This document shows, one piece after another, positions 23,523-34,348 of a DNA stretch of 64,000 nt (the first letter of the stretch is position 1; each line of letters begins with the position of its first letter). The notes below the pieces were generated by a model, which was not told the origin of the DNA, did not search any database, and saw nothing but the letters and a program-made list of their open reading frames with translations. Source of the stretch: Halorussus aquaticus. Lineage in GTDB: Archaea; Halobacteriota; Halobacteria; Halobacteriales; Haladaptataceae. Made by a program: the position numbers and the translations under genes. Location: NCBI RefSeq assembly GCF_024218795.1, contig NZ_CP100400.1, forward strand, positions 434,001-498,000. Reading direction: 5' to 3'.

Positions 23523-24812
23523 TCAGACGAGGTGTCCCGCGACCACGGCGACGACCCACAGCACCGCACCCGCCCGGAGCGCCGGTGTCCACCCGTCAGC
23601 CGACGAAACAGCGACTCCCGCGTCGTCCGACCCTGCCCCGGCCGCGATGAGTCCGACAGCGACCACCACGACCGCTCTATGCGCGGCGACCGGAATCGGC
23701 AGGACCGCGACCCCGAGGGAGGCGTAGTCGAGGACGAGACCCGCGCCGAACCCGAGCGACGCGAGCGCGCCAGCTTCTATCCGGGGGAGACGCCGACCGA
23801 GGGCGACGGCCGCCAGCGGGACGCCCGCGACCAGCACCGGATACCAGAGCGCGACCACCGCGTCGGGCGACAGCCACGGGAGGTGGCGCTCGCAGAGGAC
23901 GCCGCCGAACCGAACGACGAGCGGGAGCGCGGCGAGCGTCCCCGCCAGAGCGACCCGTCGGCGGTTCCGTCGGTCGGTGAGCCGTGCGAGATAACGCCGG
24001 GATTTACGGCCGAGCAGGGGTGCCAGCGCCACCGCGACCACCGTGGTCCACCCGTCGGCGTCGTAGGTGTCGTCGTTGGCGTGGTACACGCGGCGGACCG
24101 TGAACCCCGGCTTGCCGAGGAACGCCGACTCGACCCGCCGCTGGGCGACCTCCACGCTATCGACGGTGTGCGTGATGGTGAACCAGTCCCAGTGTTCGGC
24201 GTGGGCCTGCACCGCGGTCCAGTTCCCGTCGCGCGGTCCGTAGGCCCGGAGGTGGTGGCGAGCGCCGAAGTACTCCCCGCGGTGGAGTTGGTACCGCTCG
24301 GTGACCCATCCCCGGTCGGCGACGTAGACGTAGCGGGCCGCGCCGGGGGCGTCGCGCCACGGGACGCGCTCGTCGCTGACGACGCCGGTCTCGTCGGGCG
24401 GGTCGCCGACCCACTCGTCGTCGCTGTGGTTCCACTCGCGGCGGCCCGTGAGGTACCGCTCGACGCGTCGAGGGTCGTCGCGGACGACGACGTTGATGGA
24501 ACTCGCCCGCCGGTCGAACGTCCGGCCGGGAGCGACGTACGGCCAGATTCGGGTGTCGCCGACGCTGACCAGCGTCGCTCCGGCGGCGTCGGCGCTCCCG
24601 TTCGCGGTCGGTCCGGTTTCGTCCGCTCGGACCGCGCCGAGGCCGACTGCGTCTACTCCGACCGCACTCGGTCCGACTGCGTCCGCTTCGACGCCGCCCT
24701 GCTCGACCGTGAGGGCCGACGCTACGGCTGCTGACTTCACGACCGCGGACCCCACGACTGCGGACCCGACGAGCGCAAGCACGACGAGACCGATGGTCGT
24801 GACACGTCGCAT
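23523..24812 (-). CDS. Exported membrane protein, unknown
   Basis: 429 residues. A hydrophobic signal segment (5-34) leads into a low-complexity stretch of Val/Gly/Ala/Asp repeats (VGPSAVGVDAVGLGAVRAD). A soluble extracellular domain (about 80-255) contains RIWPYVAPGRTFD, SINVVV and HAEHWDWFTITHTVDSV. Four to five membrane helices follow (265-429). The soluble domain has no recognised motif, though YVYVADRGWVTERYQLH and HAEHWDW are distinctive. Function unknown. Codon use is like the neighbours except in the repeat. Confidence 0.65.
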   Translation of the reverse strand: MRRVTTIGLVVLALVGSAVVGSAVVKSAAVASALTVEQGGVEADAVGPSAVGVDAVGLGAVRADETGPTANGSADAAGATLVSVGDTRIWPYVAPGRTFDRRASSINVVVRDDPRRVERYLTGRREWNHSDDEWVGDPPDETGVVSDERVPWRDAPGAARYVYVADRGWVTERYQLHRGEYFGARHHLRAYGPRDGNWTAVQAHAEHWDWFTITHTVDSVEVAQRRVESAFLGKPGFTVRRVYHANDDTYDADGWTTVVAVALAPLLGRKSRRYLARLTDRRNRRRVALAGTLAALPLVVRFGGVLCERHLPWLSPDAVVALWYPVLVAGVPLAAVALGRRLPRIEAGALASLGFGAGLVLDYASLGVAVLPIPVAAHRAVVVVAVGLIAAGAGSDDAGVAVSSADGWTPALRAGAVLWVVAVVAGHLV

Positions 24813-25341
24813 ATTTCGGGGTTCTCAGGGCCAGACCAAGTAACTGTGGTCCGGCCGCCGTAACTTCGACGGGACGGTGCACGACAATCCGGAGTTCCCG
24901 AACGCGAGTTTTCCGCAGATTCCGCGGCGATTCGACCGGGGTGGCGGGCCGCCGTCCGAACCCGCCGATGTCGGGAGCCCAGTATAGCAGTACGGAGAGC
25001 TATAATCGTCAATTAGCGAGCCTTTTCACCCTCGGATGGGTCGCTCCCGACGTGGCGTGCACAACCGGTTGCGCCGCACCCCGACACTAGGCACCTGTCA
25101 TCTCGCCACCGCACGCCACAACCAGTCAGCCAACAGTCGTGCTACGTCGTCTCATCCCCTTCCCCCATCTGCGTTTTTGTACTTCGTCGATACAGCAGCG
25201 CGTTACGGTGACGCGGTGAGGAACGGAGAGAACCGGCGAAGCGGAGCGTCGTCCGAGTCGTCCGTCGAACGGAACCGAGGATTTGACTGTCTTGGAGTTC
25301 GAACTCGCGGGCATGACCAGACGAAACGACGGTGGTCGCTG
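24813..25341. other. 530-base stretch with no clear gene
   Basis: No convincing ORF on either strand. It holds a short AT-rich patch (about 24986-25015) and a 16-base near-perfect palindrome, GCACAACCGGTTGCGC, at 25059-25074. It also has a strand-biased C/A-rich stretch (25060-25170). A small untranslated RNA or a remnant gene is possible. I found no RNase P or SRP RNA hallmarks. Confidence 0.5.
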
Positions 25342-25542
25342 ATGGGCCGCGGCGAGAAGATCCGGTTCGGAGCGGCGCTCGCGCTCGGCGTCGTCCTCCC
25401 CGGACTGCTCAAGTACGCGCTGACCGCCGCGGGCTACGACGCCCTCGGCACCGCGGTCTGGGTCAGCGGCTATCTCACGGCGATACTGGCAATCTGGTAC
25501 GTCTGGGTTCGTCCGCTGAACCTCGAAGGCACCGCCGGATGA
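25342..25542 (+). CDS. Small membrane protein (66 aa)
   Basis: 66 residues from the ATG at 25342 (MGRGEKIRFGAALALGVVL). Two hydrophobic helices (about 10-30 and 37-55) are separated by a polar turn and end in a cytoplasmic VRPLNLEGTAG tail. No family recognised. The longer open frame upstream crosses the empty region and has unlike codon use, so the internal ATG is used. Confidence 0.6.
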   Translation: MGRGEKIRFGAALALGVVLPGLLKYALTAAGYDALGTAVWVSGYLTAILAIWYVWVRPLNLEGTAG

Positions 25543-25557
25543 CTGCCGGATAGCGGA

Positions 25558-25568
25558 ACTTTAAAGGG
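25558..25568 (+). promoter_or_regulatory. TATA box for 86-aa membrane protein gene
   Basis: ACTTTAAAGGG, about 31 bases before the ATG at 25595. Confidence 0.45.
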
Positions 25569-25594
25569 TATTTCGGGCCGAGTTTCCGGTAAAG

Positions 25595-25855
25595 ATGCTA
25601 GAGTTCGTGCCAATGCCGCTCATCGACGACTTCCTGCTCAAGTACAACGTCGGGCAGGTACTGCTGTTGGCGTTCGTCCTGTCGGTGGTGGCGGCCATCC
25701 CGCTCGGCTCCCGGAAAGTGCTGTCACTGAACGCTATCACGTTCGGCCTGCTGTTCGTCGTGGTCCCGTCGAGTCTCGCGCCGCTCCACTACAAGTTCCT
25801 CGGCATCGCGCTGTTGGTCGTCGCGCCCGTGCTGTACGTCACGGCGCGAAAGTAA
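25595..25855 (+). CDS. Small membrane protein (86 aa)
   Basis: 86 residues, mostly hydrophobic, with three likely helices (19-36, 45-62, 66-83) and short positively charged ends (SRK, ARK). No known motif. The open frame, own TATA box and normal codon use support a real gene. Function unknown. Confidence 0.65.
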   Translation: MLEFVPMPLIDDFLLKYNVGQVLLLAFVLSVVAAIPLGSRKVLSLNAITFGLLFVVVPSSLAPLHYKFLGIALLVVAPVLYVTARK

Positions 25856-25975
25856 CGCCGCGCGAGTACCCGGCACTTTTCCACACTTCGTCACGCGACA
25901 CGGACTCCACTCCCGAACGATACCCCCGTTCCGTCGTGGAACTGCCCGACCCGCTCCGTCGGGGGACTCCATCTC

Positions 25976-26965
25976 TCACTCTTCGCGGACGAGCGCGACG
26001 CTCAGCAGTTTCTTACCGGCGGTTACGGTCGCCTCCTGTGTGAGCGAGTAGAGGATTCCTTCGCGGTCGGTCTCGACGCGCTGTAGCACCTCGTAGGTCG
26101 TCGGGTCGTAGAGCGTGCCGACGCGCTCGCCCGCCGCGACGCGCTCGCCGACCTCGCGGTCGGGGTCGGCCCGGAACAGGCCGGAGTCGTCGGCCGTGAC
26201 TCGGCCGAGGTGGTTGCGCGCCACCGTCGGGTCGCCGTCGGCGGGGTCGCCCGCGAGCAGGTCGAGGTGGCGGAGTACGTCCAGCGTACCCGACACGCCC
26301 GCCTCGACGGCGTCCTCCACGAGGTGCTTGTTGTGGGCGAGTTCCGGCGTGACGGTCGGGATGCCCTCCCGAGTCGCCGCGACCCGAAGTTTCCCGCCGA
26401 AGTCGCGGGCGTCCCACTCGGCGTCTGCGTCCTCGCCCGCCTCCTCCGAGAGCAGGAGGTCGGTGCCGAACGCCTCCGCGAGCGCCCGAGACTCCTCGTC
26501 GCCCTCCATGAACACGACGTGGGTGAGCATGTCCGCGCTCCCGGTGTGGAGGTCGAGGACGGCGTCGGCGTCCGCGACGTACTCCCAGAGCGTCGCGGCC
26601 ATGCGCTCGTGGAGGGTCCCGTCGGCGTCGCCCGGCCAGACCCGGTTCATGTTCGGGTTGACGCTGTCCAACTGCTCGGGCGTCGTGTACGACACCCGGT
26701 CGAACGTGAGGGGGTCGGCGACGGGCACGGCGACCACTCGGCCCGCGAGTTCGGTCTCTCCGTCCCCGAGTTCGGTTCCGCCCGACGTGAGGCGGTCGTG
26801 GACCCGCCGCAGGGTCTCGGTGCCGTTAATCTCCCGACCGTGCTGTGCGGCCTGCACGTAGACGGTCGGTCCGTCCGCTTCGCCGTCGTAGGTGTGAACC
26901 GTCGTCTCGATTTCGACGCCCGACGGGAGGCGCGCGAGCGTGACGCGCTCGGAGCGGTAGTCCAT
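25976..26965 (-). CDS. Succinylglutamate desuccinylase/aspartoacylase family protein
   Basis: 329 residues. The zinc-binding set of the M14-like AstE/ASPA family is visible: AAQHGREINGTE (His and Glu), then an Asn/Arg segment NMNRVWPG, and LDLHTGSADM (the second His). A C-terminal beta domain (about 240-325) follows. Enzymes of this family cleave amide bonds of N-acyl amino acids, or remove succinyl or acetyl groups. Given dgcN-dgcA elsewhere in the window, an N-acetyl-amino-acid substrate is plausible, but this is inference. Monocistronic. Confidence 0.82.
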   Translation of the reverse strand: MDYRSERVTLARLPSGVEIETTVHTYDGEADGPTVYVQAAQHGREINGTETLRRVHDRLTSGGTELGDGETELAGRVVAVPVADPLTFDRVSYTTPEQLDSVNPNMNRVWPGDADGTLHERMAATLWEYVADADAVLDLHTGSADMLTHVVFMEGDEESRALAEAFGTDLLLSEEAGEDADAEWDARDFGGKLRVAATREGIPTVTPELAHNKHLVEDAVEAGVSGTLDVLRHLDLLAGDPADGDPTVARNHLGRVTADDSGLFRADPDREVGERVAAGERVGTLYDPTTYEVLQRVETDREGILYSLTQEATVTAGKKLLSVALVREE

Positions 26966-27059
26966 GTGCGTTCCTCTCCGGCGCGGCAGTTGAAGCTACT
27001 GCCTGCGCTACGAATGGAGGCTGATGCCTGTAGTGTGACTCCGCGCGACCCGCTTCGAG

Positions 27060-27383
27060 TCACGTCGGCATCCTGAGCGCGTAGAGGATACAGCCGAGTC
27101 CCACCAGCGTACTGCCGTTGGAGAGTACGACGTACGCCGACGCCGCGGTGGGGCTGTTTCCGAGGAGGAGCATGGGAACGACCAGCACGAACGGGAGACC
27201 GACGGTGAGGATGAAGCCGACCGCGATGAACAGCATCGGTCTGCTGTCGTTGCGCCGGTAGCCGCGGTAGGCCTGATACGCGACGAGGAGACCGACGAGC
27301 GCGGCGACGAAGTTCATCCCCTGGGACAGCAGTCTCACCCAACTCGGGATGTCCGGCGGCGCGATTTGGAGCGGTCCCAGCAC
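27060..27383 (-). CDS. Small membrane protein paired with HTH gene (DUF7521-like)
   Basis: 107 residues from a GTG at 27383, one base after the stop of the upstream HTH gene. Three hydrophobic helices (about 19-36, 44-68, 80-97) and a basic cytoplasmic loop (YRGYRRNDSRPM) are visible. The HTH-plus-small-membrane-protein arrangement recurs in haloarchaea under the label DUF7521, which fits here, though I give it as a probable match. Perhaps the membrane protein signals to the regulator. Confidence 0.6.
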   Translation of the reverse strand: MLGPLQIAPPDIPSWVRLLSQGMNFVAALVGLLVAYQAYRGYRRNDSRPMLFIAVGFILTVGLPFVLVVPMLLLGNSPTAASAYVVLSNGSTLVGLGCILYALRMPT

Positions 27384-27384
27384 G

Positions 27385-27729
27385 TCACATCCCCTCGACG
27401 AGGTCGGTGAATCGGTCGGCAACGTCCTCGCGGCGACTGACTTCGACGGTGAGCGACCCCTCGACGAGTTCGACGGTCACGCGTTCGAGGCGGGGCGAGT
27501 ACACCTTGTGGTGGTGGCCCGCCGCGGTGTCGAGGCGGGTCTGGGACTCCACGAGGTCGTACGCTCGCAGGTCCTCCAGTCGCCGGTAAATCGTCGGCTC
27601 CGATGCGCCGCACCGTTCGCTCAATGCGTTGGCTGACATGGGTTCGATGCTGGTTGCTGTGAGGATCGCGCGTACCGTCTCGTCTTCGAGGAGAGCGGCG
27701 ATGTCCTCCACGTCGCAGTCCTCACTCAC
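27385..27729 (-). CDS. ArsR-like winged-helix regulator
   Basis: 114 residues from the GTG at 27729. The winged-helix core (VRAILTATSIEPMSANAL then SEPTIYRRLEDLRAYDLV) has the recognition helix S-E-P-T-I-Y-R-R-L. The next part, GHHHKVYSPRLERVTVEL, is the wing and dimer region. A TATA box (27755-27763) about 30 bases upstream supports this start over one at 27906. It precedes the membrane-protein gene by one base. Targets unknown. Confidence 0.75.
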   Translation of the reverse strand: MSEDCDVEDIAALLEDETVRAILTATSIEPMSANALSERCGASEPTIYRRLEDLRAYDLVESQTRLDTAAGHHHKVYSPRLERVTVELVEGSLTVEVSRREDVADRFTDLVEGM

Positions 27730-27754
27730 TGTTATCGAGTTACGTTCCGAATCG

Positions 27755-27763
27755 GTATAAAAA
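27755..27763 (-). promoter_or_regulatory. TATA box for HTH operon
   Basis: TTTTTATACC on the minus strand, centred 30 bases ahead of the GTG at 27729. Confidence 0.5.
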
Positions 27764-27835
27764 CCTGACGACAGCTTCAGCGCGTGAAGTCGCGTCCGCC
27801 CCGCTAACACTACGGAGTGCGTAGCGGAACCCGAG

Positions 27836-28195
27836 ATGACGATTTCGCTCACCGCGCACGACGTCCGCCTGTCCGACCTGACCGCGTTCGCGCTCCTCGT
27901 ACTCACGCTCGCGGTCGGAATCGCCTTCTACGGGGACCTCCCCGGCCGGATGGTGATGGGGTGGCACGTGGGACTCGACGGCGCGGTGCGACTCACGCGC
28001 GCCCCGCGACCGGTGGCTACCTTCGCGGTTCCCGCCGTGGCGACCGGCGCGTACGTCGTCGTCAGAGCCGTCGCGTTGCTTCCCGGCGTCCGCGACGAGG
28101 TGCGAGCGGCCCGCTTCGTCTACGACGTCGCCGTCAATCTCCTGCTGGTCGCGCTCTGCGCCTCGCAGGTGGCGGTCGTCGCCGCGAACCTGTGA
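27836..28195 (+). CDS. DUF1648-like membrane protein
   Basis: 119 residues, three or four hydrophobic helices. The segment YGDLPGRMVMGWHVGLDG resembles the 'L-P-x-x-I-P-x-H-W-x-x-x-G' signature of the DUF1648/SdpI region. In the SdpI family it sits at a membrane loop linked to immunity signalling. The identity is weak and the family call tentative. The gene is divergent from the HTH operon and alone. Confidence 0.5.
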   Translation: MTISLTAHDVRLSDLTAFALLVLTLAVGIAFYGDLPGRMVMGWHVGLDGAVRLTRAPRPVATFAVPAVATGAYVVVRAVALLPGVRDEVRAARFVYDVAVNLLLVALCASQVAVVAANL

Positions 28196-28224
28196 GGGAG
28201 AACCGGAGCGCCAGACTGGCGGTT

Positions 28225-30483
<2,259 letters not shown>

Positions 30484-30506
30484 AGACCGAAGAATCGTAC
30501 CCGCCG

Positions 30507-30514
30507 ATATAAAA
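30507..30514 (-). promoter_or_regulatory. TATA box for maeB
   Basis: TTTTATAT on the minus strand centred about 27 bases before the ATG at 30483; predicts a leaderless transcript. Confidence 0.55.
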
Positions 30515-30555
30515 GTATCCGAAGGCGTCGAAATGGATTTCGACAGACGACGAAC

Positions 30556-31719
30556 TCAGTCCCCGTCGTCTTCCTGAACGAGCACGTCGGGGCGCTCTAT
30601 CACGGCGTCGTAGTCGTAGGCGTCCACGGCGGTCGTGGGCCACCGCCCCGTGTCGGTCAGCACCTCGAAGCCGCCGCCGGACTCCGACCGGCGAGCCTCC
30701 GAGTCGGACTCGGAGACGTCCTCGGTGACCAGTACGGTGTCCTCGCTCTTCGCGCCCTGCACGGTCGGGTTCCACGCGTAGGCCATCGGCGTCGTGATCG
30801 CGGCCGATTCGGCCATCTCGGGCGCGGCTATCCACTCCCGGCCCGCGTACCCGGCCGCGCCGCCCTGATGGTGACGCTCCCACTCGTCGGCGTGACCGAG
30901 GTGTTCGTAGGCGGCCTGAACCGCCTGAAAGACGCTCGTCGGGTCGCCCGACAGGCCGGATATCGCCCGCGTCGCGCCGAGCGCGGTCACCTCCACGATA
31001 CGGGCGGCGTGGTGTCGCTCGCCGAGTTCGTTCAGGGCCGCGTCGTCCATCTCCGACTCGAACGCGACGGTCCGGGTCGTGCTGGCGTGGAGTCCGTGGC
31101 GCTCGGCCGTGACCGAGACCAGCGCGTACTCGCCGAGTTCGGCGTCGGTCGGCGTGTAGTGGCGATACTTCCCGGCGCGCTCTGCACCGCCGACCAGCGC
31201 CACTGGGGCCTCGATGCCTCTGGCCGAGAGCGCGACGCGGAGCGCGGAGGCCACTTCCGACTCCGTGTCACCGGGTTGGAGTTCCCGGCAGACCGCTTCG
31301 ACCGCCTCGGCGGTCTCTCGGCCGAGGTCCCGGTATTTCTCGATGTCCTCGTCGGTGAGCGGTTGCCGTAGCGGCGAGGCGTCCACCGACTGCAGGCCGG
31401 GCGCGTCGAAGTCGGCCGCGGCGGGGTCGGGACTGCGGTCCGCGACCGCTTCGCCGAGCGACTGTCGGTGCCAGTCGAACTCGGTGACCGGAACGTCCTC
31501 GGGGAGTTCCTCGTCGCGGAGGCGGTCGGCCTCGATGTTGTTCGTCACGACTTCGAGTCCGTCCCCGTCGTAGCCCACCGCGGCGACTCCCGCGTCGCCC
31601 TCGCGGTCCACGACGTTGCTCGCGCCGGTCAACCACGCGAAGGAGTTCGGCCGGGCGAACCAGACTGCTTCGAGGTCGTTCTCTGCGAGGTAGCCGTCGA
31701 GGCGCTTCTGTTTGGTCAT
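30556..31719 (-). CDS. M24-type (Xaa-Pro peptidase fold) protein lacking metal ligands
   Basis: 387 residues. The N-terminal creatinase-like domain (1-about 125) has FARPNSFAWLTGASNVV, and the 'pita bread' domain follows from about 130. At the metal sites the usual ligands are altered: the D-x-G/D pair reads VSVTAERHGLHASTTRT, and the first Glu of the E-P motif is Thr (ITTPMAYAWNP). One His (HHQGGAAGY) and the last Glu (SEDTVLVTE) remain. It is thus probably an inactive or non-metal member, perhaps a binding protein. Alone, 72 bases from the maeB start. Confidence 0.72.
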   Translation of the reverse strand: MTKQKRLDGYLAENDLEAVWFARPNSFAWLTGASNVVDREGDAGVAAVGYDGDGLEVVTNNIEADRLRDEELPEDVPVTEFDWHRQSLGEAVADRSPDPAAADFDAPGLQSVDASPLRQPLTDEDIEKYRDLGRETAEAVEAVCRELQPGDTESEVASALRVALSARGIEAPVALVGGAERAGKYRHYTPTDAELGEYALVSVTAERHGLHASTTRTVAFESEMDDAALNELGERHHAARIVEVTALGATRAISGLSGDPTSVFQAVQAAYEHLGHADEWERHHQGGAAGYAGREWIAAPEMAESAAITTPMAYAWNPTVQGAKSEDTVLVTEDVSESDSEARRSESGGGFEVLTDTGRWPTTAVDAYDYDAVIERPDVLVQEDDGD

Positions 31720-31945
31720 GTCTGGTCGGTCGTCACCGACGGCCTTGAAGCAGGTGGATTCGGTGGTTCGCGGGGCGGTTCGTTCTCGCCTCGCCGTCTG
31801 TCTCTCGGCCTCGAACTCCGTCTCGCGTCGAAGTCACCGAGGCGCAGTCGAACAGACCTAAGTGCGACCGGCCGAAAGCACCGCTAAGGGGAGTTCCAAC
31901 CGTGCAAACCCACACACTCAGACGCTCGTCGGGAGGTGCGCACTG

Positions 31946-32422
31946 ATGGTCAGATTCCGACACCTCGCGGCCGTCACGACCGGTCTGACGTTCGCGCTCA
32001 TCCTGCTCGGCGTCTACACCGCCGCGATGGGCGCGGGATTGTCCTGTTCGGCCCAGTGGCCGTTCTGTGACGGCGGCCTGATTCCGCAGACGTTCCCGAG
32101 TTTCGTCGAGTGGTTCCACCGCCTGATAGCGATGATAACCGGGTTCTTCATCCTCGGCACCGCCATCGGGTCGTGGAAGTACACCGGCGAGAAGCGCATC
32201 CGCGGCGCGGCGACCCTCGCGCTGGCGGTCACGCCGATTCAGGTCGTCCTCGGCGGCGCGACGGTCTTCATCTACACGCCCATCGTCCAAGTCGCTCACC
32301 ACACGGCCGCGCTGATAATCTTCGGCGCGCTCTTGGCGACGACGCTGTGGTCCTACGAGGCCGAGCGCACCCCCGACGCTCGCGGGGCCGACTCGACGAC
32401 CGGTTATCCGAGCGACGACTGA
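31946..32422 (+). CDS. ctaA: Half-size heme A synthase (CtaA family)
   Basis: 158 residues, four helices. The start has a good ribosome binding site (GGAGGTG, 31932-31938). Conserved features are a Cys34/Cys41 pair (SCSAQWPFC), a heme-ligating His58 (FVEWFHRL) and His118/His119 (VQVAHHT). Bacterial CtaA has eight helices in two halves; a compact four-helix archaeal type like this is known. It oxidises heme O to heme A for terminal oxidases, probably as a homodimer. A possible 14-codon ORF overlaps its start (see findings). Confidence 0.88.
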   Translation: MVRFRHLAAVTTGLTFALILLGVYTAAMGAGLSCSAQWPFCDGGLIPQTFPSFVEWFHRLIAMITGFFILGTAIGSWKYTGEKRIRGAATLALAVTPIQVVLGGATVFIYTPIVQVAHHTAALIIFGALLATTLWSYEAERTPDARGADSTTGYPSDD

Positions 32423-32512
32423 CGCTCATTTTAGCGGCTCTGTTCTCCGAATTCGGACGTTTCGAGCCAACGTTATGTAGTATCGTGTAGTCGTGAACTT
32501 GGGGGAAAACAC

Positions 32513-33424
32513 ATGGACATCGACAGGCGGTCGTTTGTCAAGGGGAGCGCAGGAATCGTCGGCGGTCTCTCGCTGGGCGGACTCGCCGGAGCGCAGGACC
32601 AAGGGGTCGTCCGCATCGGGTCGGACATCCCGTACAAACCGTTCGAGTACCGCACGCAGAGCGGCGATTTGACGGGCTTCGACGTGGACCTCGCGGAAGC
32701 CATCTTCGCCGGGCAGATGGACCGGGACTACGAGTTCGTCCAGACCGGCTTCGACACCATCATCCCGAGTCTGAACAACGGGAACTTCCGCATCATCATG
32801 TCGGCGATGACCATCAACGACCAGCGCGACCAGCAGGTCGATTTCTCGGAGCCGTACTTCATCGCCTACCAGACGGTGGCGATACTGCAGGGCAGCGACG
32901 TACAGAGCGTCGAGGACCTGAAGGGGAAGACGGTCGCCGTCCAGAAGGGCACTACCGGCGAGGCCGCCGCCCAGCAACTCAAGGAGCAGTTCGGCGGCGA
33001 CCTCAACATCGACAGCTACGACCAGATACCCGGGGCGTTCAACGCGCTGCTGAACAATCAGGCCGTCGCGGTCATCAACGACAACGCCGTGAATCTGCAG
33101 TACGCCGACGAGCGCGACAGCATCGTGATGCTCGAAGGAGAGGGGCAGGCGGCCCAAGAGTTCGAGAACGCGCCGCCCTACCTCACGCTGACGGTCGAAC
33201 GGTACGGCATCGCGTTTCGGGAGGACGACGACGAGTTCCGCCAGCAGGTCAACGAGGCACTCAACGCGGTCATCGGGAGCGGCCAGTACGCGGAGATTTA
33301 CAAGGAGTATTTCACCGGCGAGCCACCGCAGGCGATACTCTCGCGCGCGCGTCCGGCACCGGGCACGACCACGGCCAACGGGACCGCCGGTAACGCGACC
33401 GACACGACCACCAACGGCGGGTAA
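32513..33424 (+). CDS. Amino-acid ABC transporter substrate-binding protein, set 1
   Basis: 303 residues. A Tat signal (DIDRRSFVKGSAGIVGG) is followed by a type 3 solute-binding fold: IGSDIPYKPFEYR, GFDVDLAEAI, MSAMTINDQRDQQVDFSEPYF and VAVQKGTTGEAAAQQL. Residues binding the ligand alpha groups (e.g. the aspartate/arginine pair in TINDQRDQQ) look present. There is no lipobox cysteine, unlike the set 2 protein, so it may be free in the pseudo-periplasm or retained by the uncleaved signal. The tail is Thr/Asn-rich. It starts the three-gene operon ending at 35118. Confidence 0.88.
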   Translation: MDIDRRSFVKGSAGIVGGLSLGGLAGAQDQGVVRIGSDIPYKPFEYRTQSGDLTGFDVDLAEAIFAGQMDRDYEFVQTGFDTIIPSLNNGNFRIIMSAMTINDQRDQQVDFSEPYFIAYQTVAILQGSDVQSVEDLKGKTVAVQKGTTGEAAAQQLKEQFGGDLNIDSYDQIPGAFNALLNNQAVAVINDNAVNLQYADERDSIVMLEGEGQAAQEFENAPPYLTLTVERYGIAFREDDDEFRQQVNEALNAVIGSGQYAEIYKEYFTGEPPQAILSRARPAPGTTTANGTAGNATDTTTNGG

Positions 33425-33430
33425 TTCCGG

Positions 33431-34348
33431 ATGGCGGAGACGTACGCCGAGGAGCGCAGTGGCGAAGCCGCGGCCGACGAGGGGCTCCTGACCGACGAGC
33501 GCGTCAAGTGGGCCGGGATGGCGGTGGCGCTCGTGTTCACCGCGGTCATCCTCGGGTTCATCGCGCTCATCCTGTTCGAGTACGTGAACTACGACCTGCT
33601 GTTCTCGGTGGTGCCTCGGTTCGTCGTCGCGTTCGTCCGCGTGGTAATCGTGGTCGTCATCTCCAGCGTCCTCGCAGTCACCGCGGGGGTGTTCGTCGGA
33701 CTCGGTCGGGTGTCGCGCACCTCGATTACGCACTCCATCGCCACCGCGTACGTCCAGTTCTTCAGGGGGACGCCGCTGCTCTTCCAGTTGTTCATCATCT
33801 ACCTCGGCATCCCGTCGCTGTGGCCGCCGGGGCAGTTCCCGATTTCGGAGGGGTACGTCGTCGCCCCCGAGGTCTTCGTCGTGGACTGGACGTTCATCAC
33901 GGCCGTCGTCGCGCTGACGCTGAACCACGCCGCGTACGTCGGCGAGGCGGTGAAAGGCGGCATCAACGCGGTGGCGGAGGGACAGATGGAGGCCGCCCGG
34001 TCGCTCGGGATGTCGTACGTCGATTCGATGCGGGAGATAATCCTGCCGCAAGCGTGGCGCAACGCGCTGGCGGCTATCGGTAACGACCAAGTGATTCTGG
34101 TGAAAGACACGTCGCTCCTGACCGTCATCGCGTTCCCGGAGATAATCACCGTGTTCCGGGAGATAAACTCGAACCAGTTCGACGCGTGGACGCCCATCGT
34201 CCTCGTGGCGGTGACGTATCTGGCCATCACGCTCCCGCTGATGCGGACCGTCCAGTATCTCGAAGACCGCGCCGAGTGGGGGACGGGCGACGACGACGAG
34301 GCGTCGGGCGGACTGCGCGAACGGTTCGGGTGGGGTGAGCGCCGATGA
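33431..34348 (+). CDS. Amino-acid ABC transporter permease, set 1
   Basis: 305 residues. After an acidic N-terminus there are five or six helices. It carries the HisM/GlnP-type motif [16 protein letters not shown] and the EAA loop ([24 protein letters not shown]), which docks on the ATPase. Its stop overlaps the ATPase start by four bases and it follows the binding protein by six, so all three are co-transcribed. It forms the membrane channel. Confidence 0.9.
   Translation: MAETYAEERSGEAAADEGLLTDERVKWAGMAVALVFTAVILGFIALILFEYVNYDLLFSVVPRFVVAFVRVVIVVVISSVLAVTAGVFVGLGRVSRTSITHSIATAYVQFFRGTPLLFQLFIIYLGIPSLWPPGQFPISEGYVVAPEVFVVDWTFITAVVALTLNHAAYVGEAVKGGINAVAEGQMEAARSLGMSYVDSMREIILPQAWRNALAAIGNDQVILVKDTSLLTVIAFPEIITVFREINSNQFDAWTPIVLVAVTYLAITLPLMRTVQYLEDRAEWGTGDDDEASGGLRERFGWGERR

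Noticed and set aside
24157..24882. An Arg-rich minus-strand frame overlapping the 429-aa membrane protein
   Set aside because: Shadow frame of the real gene; no promoter, no domain, extreme Arg content.
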